Of a stretch of 64,000 bases of DNA, positions 52,276 to 60,832 are shown piece by piece. A program made the translations under genes and the position numbers. This DNA comes from Paenibacillus terrigena DSM 21567 (GTDB lineage Bacteria > Bacillota > Bacilli > Paenibacillales > Paenibacillaceae). Under the pieces are notes generated by a model. The model was not told the origin of the DNA. It searched no databases and saw only the letters and a program-made list of their open reading frames with translations. Each line of letters opens with the position of its first letter. Positions within the stretch are counted from its first letter, which is position 1. The stretch lies in contig NZ_KB895419.1 of the NCBI RefSeq assembly GCF_000374845.1, forward strand, positions 186,001 to 250,000, given 5' to 3'.

Positions 52276-54663
52276 ATGAATGTGGCATTTAAAGATCATG
52301 CCGATCTAGGGTATCGGCACGCTGAGGAGAAGGCAGCTCAATATTTTGCAGCACTTAAACTGCAGGTTAAGGAAAAGACTTATGTGCCTACCCTCACAGA
52401 AGATTTTCACTTGTGGAAGAAGAATCATATTCATCCTGCTTGGCTATCTTTTTTTTCCAGGGGAAAGAAAAAGCCGGATACACGGGATTATTACAAATAT
52501 ATTCAATGGCTGAGCGCAACTGGCAAACTAGAAGATTATTTGGATCGAAGTGTTTCTTACATGTATATGCGGGATTTAGGCAAGTCTTTGAATTCACCCG
52601 CGACACAGACTCATATTCAGCACGTCGTTAACGACATTAAGAATCATTTGATTCATTCTACTTCATCGAATAAGAACAAGGAAGCAGGACTAGAAACGAT
52701 GAGTCTCGCTGGGTTGTATCGGTGGGGGCAGAAGAAAGGGATCGAAACGGACATCATCTGGTTGATTAACAAGCTTCGTATGGTCTCTATTCATGTCCCT
52801 GAGGAAATCAGTGCTGAGCACGCTCAGCGCAAATTGATTAAGATCATTATCGGGGTGGTACTGCATGTTGTGGAAGACATGGACGATACGCTATCCGCTG
52901 CGGAACGAGCCAAGCGGCTGGGTGAAGCCCTTCGACTAGGTTATTCTTACGGTCTAACTTATCCTTTCATTGACGATCTACTCGATTCTACGGTCTTAAC
53001 TCCAACGGAGAAGGAACAGTATTCGCGGATGATCCGCACCTCGCTGCTCACAGGGACCGTACCGAAGCTTAGCGAGTGGTCTGGCAGTAATCAGGAATTG
53101 ATTCAATATATCCATGCGGAGCTCCGGGAAGCGTTCGAATATATTCGAGACTATGAACGTTCGGACACACAGCGAATATTCTTCGAGCAATCCTATGTAT
53201 TCTTTCATTCGCAGGAAATCGACCGTGCAAAGGTATTATCGGATTCGACCTATACGAACGAAGAACTCTATATTCCTGTCATTCTCAAATCATCTTCTTC
53301 GCGATTGATCGTCCGTTCCGTCATTAGTGCGCCTGTAGATGAAGGCTTTGACGATCGAACCTTCTATAACGGCATTTATAATCAGCTGGCTGACGATTTT
53401 GCAGATATGTTCGACGATATGAAAGATGGGGCGGTCACACCTTATACCTACTATTTGAAATATCGTGATCAACGTCCCGATCTCATTAACCCTTTTGAAT
53501 TGTATTGGTCCGTTATCTCTCATTTGATCCATCACGTGCATCACTCCGATCCCAAGACGCGTGAAGTCATCTTAGATCGGGCAATTAATGGGCTCAAACG
53601 TTGTAAAGTGCGTGTAGGAACGGAGAAGTACAACGAAATTATGGATATCTTTGCTTCCGGTCATCCCGAATTCAATCGTCTCGTCCAGTATATGGTTCAT
53701 AAAGCGGATAACGTAGATTTCTTCGATAAGCTGCTTCGAGATCAGATGGTAACAACGCTCAAGAATGATCGACAGGAAAAAGACGACTTTCATCAGACAA
53801 TCGAATCGATCCGTCATCAAATTAATGGCATATTGTCTATTGCCAAGCCAAATGATATTTCTCCAATGCAAGAGCCACTCATTGATGCAGCGAACTACAG
53901 TCTTGAAGGGGATGGGAAGCGGATCCGCCCCATTTTGACTTGGATGATGGGTGTGAACGAATACGGGCTAGAAGCATCAGCAATTGTGCCGTTACTCAGA
54001 TCATTGGAATATATGCACACCGCTTCCTTGATCTTCGATGATCTGCCGTCGCAGGATAATGCTTCGACGCGAAGAGGTCGTCCGACCCTGCATCAGGTGC
54101 ATAACGTTGCTACAGCGGAATTAACCGGCCTGTTCCTGATCCTTCGGGCCATCAATGAACAATCCTCATTGGGGCAATTCAATGCCAATACGGTGTTAGA
54201 CTTGATCCATTACTCTGCTCAGAAAACAGAAGAAATGTGTATGGGGCAGGCGATGGACCTTGAGTCGAAAGGAAAAGTGCTAACCCTTGAGCAGTTGAAC
54301 ATGATATGTTTCTATAAAACCGGTATTGCCTTCGAAGCTTCTCTTGTAATGCCGGCGATACTCGCCGAAGCGAAAGGATCCGAAATTGCGGCGCTCAAGA
54401 AATTCGCATATCATGCGGGTATTGCTTTTCAGATCAAAGATGATCTGTTGGATTTGGAAGGAGATCTGCTCCTCCTCGGCAAACCGACGGGCAAAGATGC
54501 AGAGAATAATACTTCGACATTTGTCTCGATCCTAGGTCAGGATCACGCGAAAAAAGAAATGTGGGAACACTATTGCCTAGCCATGGAATCACTAAAAGAA
54601 ATGCCTCGCGATATCGCTTTTCTGAAGCATTTATTGAATTATTTCGTAAGTCGAGATCATTAA
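52276..54663 (+). CDS. Large polyprenyl-synthase-family protein with long N-terminal half
   Basis: A 795-residue protein, about 2.5 times the normal trans-prenyltransferase length. The C-terminal ~270 residues (about 525-795) are a full polyprenyl synthase: 'GDGKRIRPILTWM', first Asp-rich motif 'DDLPSQDNASTRRGRP' (588-594 core), 'GQAMDLE', and second Asp-rich motif 'IKDDLLDLEGD' (722-726 core DDLLD), with 'GKPTGKDAENN' after it. The first ~520 residues match no family I know but contain another 'FIDDLLDS' (DDLLD at 233-237, followed by 'LTPTEKEQYSRMI') and 'LADDFADMFDDMKDG' (373-381), both resembling metal-binding helices of isoprenoid synthases. It may be a fused or duplicated class I terpene/prenyl synthase. 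A GATGAGGG RBS lies ahead. The product is unknown. Confidence 0.85.
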   Translation: MNVAFKDHADLGYRHAEEKAAQYFAALKLQVKEKTYVPTLTEDFHLWKKNHIHPAWLSFFSRGKKKPDTRDYYKYIQWLSATGKLEDYLDRSVSYMYMRDLGKSLNSPATQTHIQHVVNDIKNHLIHSTSSNKNKEAGLETMSLAGLYRWGQKKGIETDIIWLINKLRMVSIHVPEEISAEHAQRKLIKIIIGVVLHVVEDMDDTLSAAERAKRLGEALRLGYSYGLTYPFIDDLLDSTVLTPTEKEQYSRMIRTSLLTGTVPKLSEWSGSNQELIQYIHAELREAFEYIRDYERSDTQRIFFEQSYVFFHSQEIDRAKVLSDSTYTNEELYIPVILKSSSSRLIVRSVISAPVDEGFDDRTFYNGIYNQLADDFADMFDDMKDGAVTPYTYYLKYRDQRPDLINPFELYWSVISHLIHHVHHSDPKTREVILDRAINGLKRCKVRVGTEKYNEIMDIFASGHPEFNRLVQYMVHKADNVDFFDKLLRDQMVTTLKNDRQEKDDFHQTIESIRHQINGILSIAKPNDISPMQEPLIDAANYSLEGDGKRIRPILTWMMGVNEYGLEASAIVPLLRSLEYMHTASLIFDDLPSQDNASTRRGRPTLHQVHNVATAELTGLFLILRAINEQSSLGQFNANTVLDLIHYSAQKTEEMCMGQAMDLESKGKVLTLEQLNMICFYKTGIAFEASLVMPAILAEAKGSEIAALKKFAYHAGIAFQIKDDLLDLEGDLLLLGKPTGKDAENNTSTFVSILGQDHAKKEMWEHYCLAMESLKEMPRDIAFLKHLLNYFVSRDH

Positions 54664-54675
54664 TAGAACGACAGG

Positions 54676-54705
54676 AGTCTTCCATTAGGAAGACTTCTTC
54701 TTTTT
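54676..54705 (+). terminator. Terminator after the prenyl synthase gene
   Basis: AGTCTTCC (54676-54683), loop ATTA, GGAAGACT (54688-54695), then TCTTCTTTTT. It overlaps the 3' end of the convergent DUF2269-like gene. Confidence 0.8.
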
Positions 54706-55185
54706 CAAGGGCTTGATAACGGATATGGCGATAATAAAGAGGGTAATTCCGATCTGAATAATGACCGCATATTGTCTAAACTCATGATTCTGAATAAATG
54801 CGGGATTGGTCAATGCTTGAGCATGTTGTGATTCTAGCATCCCCATGTTCGCTACCATGAGCTTATCAACAATAAAGATGCCAATGAGCGTCTGGATGAG
54901 GAATAATACCCATTTTACCGTAATCCAGCGATGCCTGAAGAATCCCCAACTCGTAAATATCCCATATACGAATCCTACAAGCAACGTACCAACGGCCCCA
55001 ATCCTTATAATTTGATCGCTAATACGCACCATAGCCTGATAGGAATCTAGCGTCTCCTCGTATTCATGTAGGCTCATTCCGAAGTTTAATGCAACGGAGC
55101 TCATAATCCCCCCAAAAAATAATGTGACTAGAATCAGATGGACAATTTTGAGCCATTTCATCGTGGCAGGATTCCATTTTTTCAA
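54685..55185 (-). CDS. DUF2269-like four-helix membrane protein
   Basis: A 166-residue protein with four hydrophobic helices (about 10-30, 58-78, 86-105 and 137-157) and a Lys-rich C-terminus. The layout and 'WLKIVHLILVTLFFGGIMSS' start resemble DUF2269, a family of predicted integral membrane proteins of unknown function. It starts with TTG at 55185, supported by AGGAGG nine bases upstream (revealed on the minus strand at 55195-55200). It is divergent from a two-component system, a possible regulator of it. Confidence 0.78.
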   Translation of the reverse strand: MKKWNPATMKWLKIVHLILVTLFFGGIMSSVALNFGMSLHEYEETLDSYQAMVRISDQIIRIGAVGTLLVGFVYGIFTSWGFFRHRWITVKWVLFLIQTLIGIFIVDKLMVANMGMLESQHAQALTNPAFIQNHEFRQYAVIIQIGITLFIIAISVIKPLKKKKSS

Positions 55186-55346
55186 AATTTATTGCCTCCT
55201 ATGCGTTGTAAGATGCTACCTATGCAATCATCATAACGATCAAATGTTGTAAACTTATGACGATGATGCACGGGTTCTATGAAATTTGTGCTAAATCCTA
55301 TAAAAGACTGATGGCTGTGGCATAATGTTGGAGGAGGAGGGGGCGT

Positions 55347-56057
55347 ATGGCGCATAATCTATTATTTGTGGATGATGAACAAAAGGTATTGGATTTCGTG
55401 AAACCTTTTCTAGAGGAAGAGGGATATATCGTATGGACGGCTCGTAATGGGCAGGACGCCTTGCGTATCGTTCAAGATCGTCATCCGAGTCTTGTCGTAT
55501 TAGATTGGATGATGCCGCAAATGAGTGGAATCGAGGTATGTATGGCACTTCGTAAATCTAGTGATATTGGTATTATTATGTTAACGGCAAGGACCGAAGA
55601 GTCGGATACCTTAGTAGGGCTCGAGGTGGGGGCGGATGATTACATCACGAAGCCTTTCTCCTTACGGGAACTCGCCGCCCGAATCCGTTCAGTCCTACGT
55701 AGAATCGATATGAAGCACGGTACAGAACAAGCGCAGCCAATTCGTCGAGGAGAACTGACGATTTCACATGCTGAGTACCGTGTCTGGAAACGTGATCAAG
55801 AAGTGTTATTAACGCCTACGGAGTTCAAGTTGCTCACGACACTGGCTGACAAACCTGGCGTCGTATATAGCCGATTGCAGCTGCTCCAATGGGCTTTGCC
55901 TGATGATGTACTGAATGATGAGCGTACCGTAGATGCCCATATCAGCCGTCTAAGAAAAAAGATTGAAGATGATCCGGGTCACCCCATTTATATTCATACG
56001 GTATATGGTTTTGGGTACCGATTTGCTCTGAAAGAAGAGAAGCCGATATGCGTGTAG
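55347..56057 (+). CDS. OmpR-family response regulator
   Basis: A 236-residue regulator. The receiver domain has 'LLFVDDEQKVLDFV', phospho-acceptor Asp in 'LVVLDWMMPQMSG', 'IIMLTARTEE' and 'DDYITKPFSL'. The winged helix has 'LTPTEFKLLTTLADKPGVVYSRLQLL' in pieces and 'VDAHISRLRKKIEDDP'. GGAGGAGGGGG precedes the ATG. It overlaps the kinase gene by ten bases. Divergent from the DUF2269-like gene, which may be its target. Confidence 0.92.
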   Translation: MAHNLLFVDDEQKVLDFVKPFLEEEGYIVWTARNGQDALRIVQDRHPSLVVLDWMMPQMSGIEVCMALRKSSDIGIIMLTARTEESDTLVGLEVGADDYITKPFSLRELAARIRSVLRRIDMKHGTEQAQPIRRGELTISHAEYRVWKRDQEVLLTPTEFKLLTTLADKPGVVYSRLQLLQWALPDDVLNDERTVDAHISRLRKKIEDDPGHPIYIHTVYGFGYRFALKEEKPICV

Positions 56058-57385
56058 GACAGAAAATATTTGTTAGTTATTCCGCGCTCATTCTTCTGAT
56101 GGGGAGTCTGTTCTTAAGCGGCACTTATGTCGTGGTAAACCAACTGATTCGACATATGGCTGAGGTAAAGCAAGAAGATCGATTGATTGAAATTTGCCGA
56201 GATTTAGACGCAATGTATTCCTTGACCTCTGGATGGCAAGGGATCGATACGGATGATATTGCCAAGAATTTTGGTCAAGACAGCAGTATCCTCATCAAGG
56301 ACGAACATCACGATCTTGTAACTTCGTGGGGGGAGATGGAAGCGCCGTTAATTGAGAAATTCGGCATCAAGAGAGAGCTGGTTACGGAAGACCGCAAAGT
56401 CTGGACCTTGTACTATGCGAACGATGTTATCTATTTCGTGGGTCTGTTCCAATATGCCTTTAGAGATTCACTCATCCTGTTTCTCAGCTTGGCCCTGGTC
56501 GTGTTCGGCATATTGAGTATCTTCCTCTCGTATTATTTGGCTAGACATCTGACATCACCTATTCGACGCATAATTCCCGTAATTGATGCGCTAGCAAAAG
56601 GTAATTTTCATATGAAGGTTCCTGTGAAGACATCGGATGAGTATGGGAAGATCGGTAATGCAATTAATCGTATGTCTGATGATTTAGAACAAGCCGAACA
56701 AGTCAGGAAGAACATGACTGCGGATGTAGCACACGAACTGCGTACCCCCCTCGCGATTGTATCTGGGAAGATGGAATATTTACAACAGCGTAACCAGTCT
56801 ATAGCACCTGAAGAACTGCTTCCACTTCAAGATGAGCTCATTCGACTACAACGGCTTGTAAATGATCTTCGGGAATTGTCACAAGCGGAAGCGGGGCAAT
56901 TAAAGCTTCATCAGGAACGTGTGAATATCCATCATCTACTTGCACGCATCGTAGACAAGGTCACCTTTGAAGCTGAGGAACGGGAGGTCACTGTCCATTA
57001 TAGCGAGCCGCTTCAACCAATTGAAGTGATGCTGGATAAGCACCGGATGACGCAAGTATGCTTAAATATCCTCATGAATAGCATTCGGTATACGCCTCCA
57101 GGCGGTGAAATTCGGGTAGAGGCAAAGATTGAGAACAAGCATATGCTAATAACCGTAAAAGATAATGGGGTAGGCATCGAGCCTGAGCACATACCATTCT
57201 TATTCCAACGATTCTACCGAACCGATCAAGCAAGAGACCGGGACCGTGGAGGAACCGGGTTAGGACTTGCCATCGCTGCGGAATACGTACGAGCACACGG
57301 TGGCGAAATTACAGTAGAGAGTGAGAAAGATAAGGGGACGATATTTCAAATTCATATCCCAATCGTGAGAGAAGGAAGCTCGTAA
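56048..57385 (+). CDS. HAMP-domain sensor histidine kinase
   Basis: A 445-residue kinase with two membrane helices (about 8-30 and 140-165) around a ~110-residue extracellular sensor. HAMP is at about 165-220 ('RHLTSPIRRIIPVIDALAKGNF'), the phospho-His box is 'DVAHELRTPLAIVSGKME', and the ATPase domain has 'NILMNSIRYTPP', 'DNGVGIEPEHI' and 'RGGTGLGLAIAAEYV'. It resembles the BaeS/ResE-type group. It overlaps the response regulator by ten bases. Signal unknown. Confidence 0.92.
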   Translation: MRVGQKIFVSYSALILLMGSLFLSGTYVVVNQLIRHMAEVKQEDRLIEICRDLDAMYSLTSGWQGIDTDDIAKNFGQDSSILIKDEHHDLVTSWGEMEAPLIEKFGIKRELVTEDRKVWTLYYANDVIYFVGLFQYAFRDSLILFLSLALVVFGILSIFLSYYLARHLTSPIRRIIPVIDALAKGNFHMKVPVKTSDEYGKIGNAINRMSDDLEQAEQVRKNMTADVAHELRTPLAIVSGKMEYLQQRNQSIAPEELLPLQDELIRLQRLVNDLRELSQAEAGQLKLHQERVNIHHLLARIVDKVTFEAEEREVTVHYSEPLQPIEVMLDKHRMTQVCLNILMNSIRYTPPGGEIRVEAKIENKHMLITVKDNGVGIEPEHIPFLFQRFYRTDQARDRDRGGTGLGLAIAAEYVRAHGGEITVESEKDKGTIFQIHIPIVREGSS

Positions 57386-57523
57386 GGTCACATAATGATA
57401 CCGGATGGAGCTATCGTGCTATCGATTTGACTATGATTCGTTGCAGCTTCCCAATGCGAACTGGAATAAATTGTTGTTATCTGGTTCAAGCTAGTATTAA
57501 AAAAATACGGGGGAATCCTGTAC

Positions 57524-57937
57524 ATGTTTACATTGGAATCAAGACTGGAAAATGTACAAGGTACCTTTTGCGACTTAAGCGAATCTTTTTGTAAAATGAA
57601 TTTTTGCTTAGGTGGCAATTGGGAGTACAAGCAGGGGATATTCGACAAGCATTTGGACGCGGAACGTAAGGTATGGCTGCGGATTCCCTTTTATGTAACA
57701 AGTGGGCATTTGGATGGAGAATGTGACGGCTGCGACGCCATTGTGAAGTTAGGAAAGCCTTTTGTATTAAATCATCTATACAATGAGGGATTGGATGAAG
57801 AGGCACATATCTCACTCACCGGAGGGCTGTTCAATCAATTTCAAGCGCCTGTGGATCCGGATGCTAGTGTGAAGTCGAGATGGGTAGATCAAGCCCAGGA
57901 AGTGCTTCATCAGTTAGAACAGTCGATGGTGCATTAG
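57524..57937 (+). CDS. YugN-like family protein
   Basis: A 137-residue protein resembling YugN of Bacillus ('GNWEYKQGIFDKHLDAERKVWLRIPFYVTSG' region in pieces). YugN-like proteins are cytoplasmic and uncharacterised. There are four Cys (C16, C23, C28 and a CDGC pair at about 67-70). It has no clear operon partner: the two-component system ends 139 bases before it, and a terminator follows. Moderate confidence in the family, none in function. Confidence 0.75.
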   Translation: MFTLESRLENVQGTFCDLSESFCKMNFCLGGNWEYKQGIFDKHLDAERKVWLRIPFYVTSGHLDGECDGCDAIVKLGKPFVLNHLYNEGLDEEAHISLTGGLFNQFQAPVDPDASVKSRWVDQAQEVLHQLEQSMVH

Positions 57938-57944
57938 AATAAAT

Positions 57945-58003
57945 ACCCCTTAGATCATTGGAATACCTTTTGGTTCATCCGATGAATTCTAAGGGGTCTT
58001 TTA
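57945..58003 (+). terminator. Terminator after the YugN-like gene
   Basis: ACCCCTTAGA (57945-57954) pairs perfectly with TCTAAGGGGT (57988-57997), then CTTTTATT. The loop is long and partly structured. The convergent splB ends just after it. Confidence 0.8.
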
Positions 58004-58014
58004 TTGAAGTTATG

Positions 58015-59043
58015 TTATGTGAAGTATTCAATCGTTGCTTCTGGGAAATACGTGTTTATTAGACTTCCGAGCGTATGGTTTATCTCCACTTGCTCGCTAT
58101 CGGTATAGACATATTTGCCAATCCCATAACGTCCCCACTTCCATTTTCGCTTGGATTCTTCGAGTTCCAATTTGGTCATTGGGTAATTCTGTTGGATCAC
58201 ACGTTTAGCCGGTTTGGTAAATCGATGCTGGATCATTTCGAAAGTTAGATCCTTCCTCGCGGAATCGGGCAGCAATCCTGCGAGATTCTGGAACATTTCT
58301 GTATAACCTTCTTGCCAGCCCTCGTGGAGGTAGATCGGAGCGATAATGAAGCCTAGCGGATATCCTGCATTTGCGACCTTAGCCGCTGCTTCGATTCTTT
58401 CCCCCAGACTAGACGTTCCTGGCTCAAAATTCTTAATGATAAAATCCGCATTAACACTAAACCGAAATCGAGTTCGACCTTGATGGTTGGCGTCGAGTAA
58501 ATGGTCCACATGAGCGAATTTCGTCACGAATCTTAGCTTACCGAACTCAGATTTGCCAAAATGCTCGATTGTTTTCTTGAGTGTATGGGTTAAATGATCA
58601 ACACCGACTATATCAGAAGTACATGATGCTTCAAACCGAGTAAATTCTGGTGCTCTTTCTTGCATATATTTATCTGCCGCATCGAAGATATCCTCAAGAT
58701 TGACATAGGTCCGAATATAAGGTTTGCTTCCCATTGTCGTCTGCAAATAGCAATAATGACAATGCCCCATGCACCCTGTTACGAGTGGAATGGCATATTC
58801 CGCAGATGGCTTGGAGGTATCGAACTTAAGCGTTTTACGGACACCTAATACGAATGTGGATTTCGCTATACGATATCGCTGAAAATCATTGTCTCCCGGC
58901 AAATTACGAATCTGATTGTGTGAAGTGGTCTGCCGAATTTCAATGCCCATCTGCTCGAATTTATGTACTAACTCTTGACCGAGTGGATATTCCAGTGCAC
59001 CGGGTTCAACATATACGAGTTGAGGGATGAACGGTTTAACCAT
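58015..59043 (-). CDS. splB: Spore photoproduct lyase
   Basis: A 342-residue radical-SAM enzyme of standard SplB length. The cluster motif reads C91-x3-C95-x2-C98 ('CMGHCHYC'), and C141 ('EASCTSD') sits where the H-donor Cys of Bacillus SPL lies. It repairs 5-thyminyl-5,6-dihydrothymine in germinating spores. Upstream in-frame ATGs to 59112 exist, but TTGAGGAC before the ATG at 59043 sets the start, and the gene then overlaps the splA stop by eight bases (ATGGTTAA), a coupled pair. Confidence 0.96.
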   Translation of the reverse strand: MVKPFIPQLVYVEPGALEYPLGQELVHKFEQMGIEIRQTTSHNQIRNLPGDNDFQRYRIAKSTFVLGVRKTLKFDTSKPSAEYAIPLVTGCMGHCHYCYLQTTMGSKPYIRTYVNLEDIFDAADKYMQERAPEFTRFEASCTSDIVGVDHLTHTLKKTIEHFGKSEFGKLRFVTKFAHVDHLLDANHQGRTRFRFSVNADFIIKNFEPGTSSLGERIEAAAKVANAGYPLGFIIAPIYLHEGWQEGYTEMFQNLAGLLPDSARKDLTFEMIQHRFTKPAKRVIQQNYPMTKLELEESKRKWKWGRYGIGKYVYTDSEQVEINHTLGSLINTYFPEATIEYFT

Positions 59044-59293
59044 AAAAGTCCTCAATTTCAGCAAGACCAAAAGCATCTTGATAAGCCGCTTCGGCTTCAT
59101 CCCTGGATGCATATACCGCGAACTCTTCGGTTAGAGGGTAATACGTTTCATACAAGAAAAGCGCCATCTGATTTAGATTCTCCGGATGATGGACGACGGC
59201 GGCTTGCTGTACGTTCGCGACACTCTGAGAATGTGGGTTGCGAATGATGACGTAGACAATTTGTCCCGGTAAAAAAAGTTCATTATACCCCAT
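59036..59293 (-). CDS. splA: SplA, spore photoproduct lyase operon regulator
   Basis: An 85-residue protein, close in length to B. subtilis SplA (79 residues). It has the family core 'GQIVYVIIRNPHSQSVANVQQAA' in pieces and 'MALFLYETYYPLTEEFAVY'. SplA negatively affects splAB expression in known systems, reportedly as a TRAP-like RNA-binding regulator. It overlaps splB by eight bases, forming splAB as in Bacillus. Confidence 0.92.
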   Translation of the reverse strand: MGYNELFLPGQIVYVIIRNPHSQSVANVQQAAVVHHPENLNQMALFLYETYYPLTEEFAVYASRDEAEAAYQDAFGLAEIEDFYG

Positions 59294-59339
59294 GGATTCA
59301 TCTACCCTTTCCTATTAAGGATAAGCTTCGAGTGTGGAG

Positions 59340-59365
59340 GGGAAGGGAAATGATGATCCCTTCCC
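59340..59365. other. Perfect inverted repeat upstream of splA
   Basis: GGGAAGGGA (59340-59348) and TCCCTTCCC (59357-59365) with an 8-base loop, located between the small membrane peptide gene and splA. Neither strand has a T tract after it. It could be an RNA structure regulating splA or an inefficient terminator. Confidence 0.5.
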
Positions 59366-59379
59366 GGTCTTCCAACCAT

Positions 59380-59538
59380 CTACCGATGTTCGACTAAGTC
59401 TATAGCACCCAAAACCATGTGAGCTAATCCAAACCCTAGGACACCCGTAGCAGCAAGTTTATACTTGCCCCCAAGTAGTGACGCAGCAGAAGCAGTTACC
59501 AGAGTTCCAAGAACCACGGGAATCAAACCTTCACGCAT
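59380..59538 (-). CDS. Small hydrophobic peptide, 52 residues
   Basis: A 52-residue Gly/Ala-rich membrane peptide: a first hydrophobic run (about 4-22), 'GGKYKLAATG', a second hydrophobic run to about 47, and 'DLVEHR' at the end. AGGAGTGATAACG directly before the ATG at 59538 is a strong RBS, which supports a real gene; the longer frame to 59589 has none. It lies between ger operon 3 and splAB, on the same strand as splAB, so a sporulation-linked membrane peptide is possible. I do not recognise a family. Confidence 0.65.
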   Translation of the reverse strand: MREGLIPVVLGTLVTASAASLLGGKYKLAATGVLGFGLAHMVLGAIDLVEHR

Positions 59539-59650
59539 CGTTATCACTCCTATAGAATTGTTATGGAAGACACGGGTTATTGTGATCAAGTCAATTTGTA
59601 TTTATTCACGAGCATCGGACATCATACGTTTCTACCATGTCAGCAGCACG

Positions 59651-60787
59651 TCACCTCATCTTCGATATTCCACCACTGACCAGATTCACCTTAACATCGA
59701 TTTTGTCGATACTTTCGGGATCAAGTGGGAATTTTCCCTTAGCATTAAACTTGTCCCACTGTTTTGGCATTTTGCGATAAAATATGCCTGAAAGTCCGAA
59801 AACATCCGCATTCATTTCTAAACCTTTCCGGTAGGTTGTCAGGATTTGATTTTTAATTTCTTTTATTGCCTGCTGTTCCAGCCTTTTTTTATGAAAACTT
59901 GTGCTTAGCTGAGGGATGGTGGCCTGCATAGACACTTTAATATCGAAGACAGGTTGACCATGGCTCAACTTTGGACGGATGGAGGATTTGATTTTATTCA
60001 TAACCATTAAAGCCTTTACGGTCTTGTTATCTCGGATAACTAGAGGGGTTCTCTTCGTCTTTTTTTCTAGCCATCGAAGTCCTAATAAATCTGGGGTTTG
60101 CAGGCAGCCTCTGAATTTCTGACTGTCCAACAAACAAACGCCTTCCATGCTGAGGTTGGGAGAAGGCTTGTTATTATCGGTCCAACCATGCACAATATTC
60201 AGCGAAGGTAACAGAACTGTTTGCCCTTTTTCTTTATATTTCCATATAAATTTGTAGAGGTACAACGGTGCAATCATTGAACTCTGTTCATACGCTCTGA
60301 GCGGGCTGTTAAGCTGCGAATAAAGTACTGATAAGTCGGCGATCGAAGGAGTATTAAGCACTTCTTCCATTGGTTCATGCGTAGCCATGGCCCAAACCGT
60401 ATATCGGAATTCATAATAACGATCCCATACATCCAAAACCTGTTGGATAATATTGTTCTTGAGAGCCTTGTCGCTAAATACGATGGTTTTCACACTGCTC
60501 CAGACAACCCTCTGCGGGCTTGATGCGTACAGATTGAATATAGCCGTATCGAATGAATCCCCTTTGGCCTTACCGATGAATGTTTTCTGCACCTGTGCCT
60601 GTCCTGATTCCCTCTTTGCAATGCCGCTAAAATTAACCATCTGGACATAAATAACGACCTGATCATCCACATAATCGATCCCCAAGGTATTGACGTAAAT
60701 CATATGTTCAATTTCCCTGGCTCCCCAACACCCCGTAAGCATTGTCGAAAACAGCACGACGACAAGGATGCATCGTATGCATTTCAT
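59651..60787 (-). CDS. gerAC: Spore germination lipoprotein, GerC subunit (ger operon 3)
   Basis: A 378-residue GerAC-family lipoprotein. The lipobox is 'MLTGC' (Cys20), followed by the canonical 'CWGAREIEHMIYVNTLGID'. The central and C-terminal parts carry the family's 'KEIKNQILTTYRKGLEMNADVFGLSGIFYRK' in pieces, nearly parallel to operon 2. It follows the A gene after a 45-base gap, unlike the four-base overlap in operon 2. Confidence 0.92.
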   Translation of the reverse strand: MKCIRCILVVVLFSTMLTGCWGAREIEHMIYVNTLGIDYVDDQVVIYVQMVNFSGIAKRESGQAQVQKTFIGKAKGDSFDTAIFNLYASSPQRVVWSSVKTIVFSDKALKNNIIQQVLDVWDRYYEFRYTVWAMATHEPMEEVLNTPSIADLSVLYSQLNSPLRAYEQSSMIAPLYLYKFIWKYKEKGQTVLLPSLNIVHGWTDNNKPSPNLSMEGVCLLDSQKFRGCLQTPDLLGLRWLEKKTKRTPLVIRDNKTVKALMVMNKIKSSIRPKLSHGQPVFDIKVSMQATIPQLSTSFHKKRLEQQAIKEIKNQILTTYRKGLEMNADVFGLSGIFYRKMPKQWDKFNAKGKFPLDPESIDKIDVKVNLVSGGISKMR

Positions 60788-60832
60788 TGTGGTTTCACCC
60801 CTTTATACCGTGTTCAGTCAAATGACAGGTCG

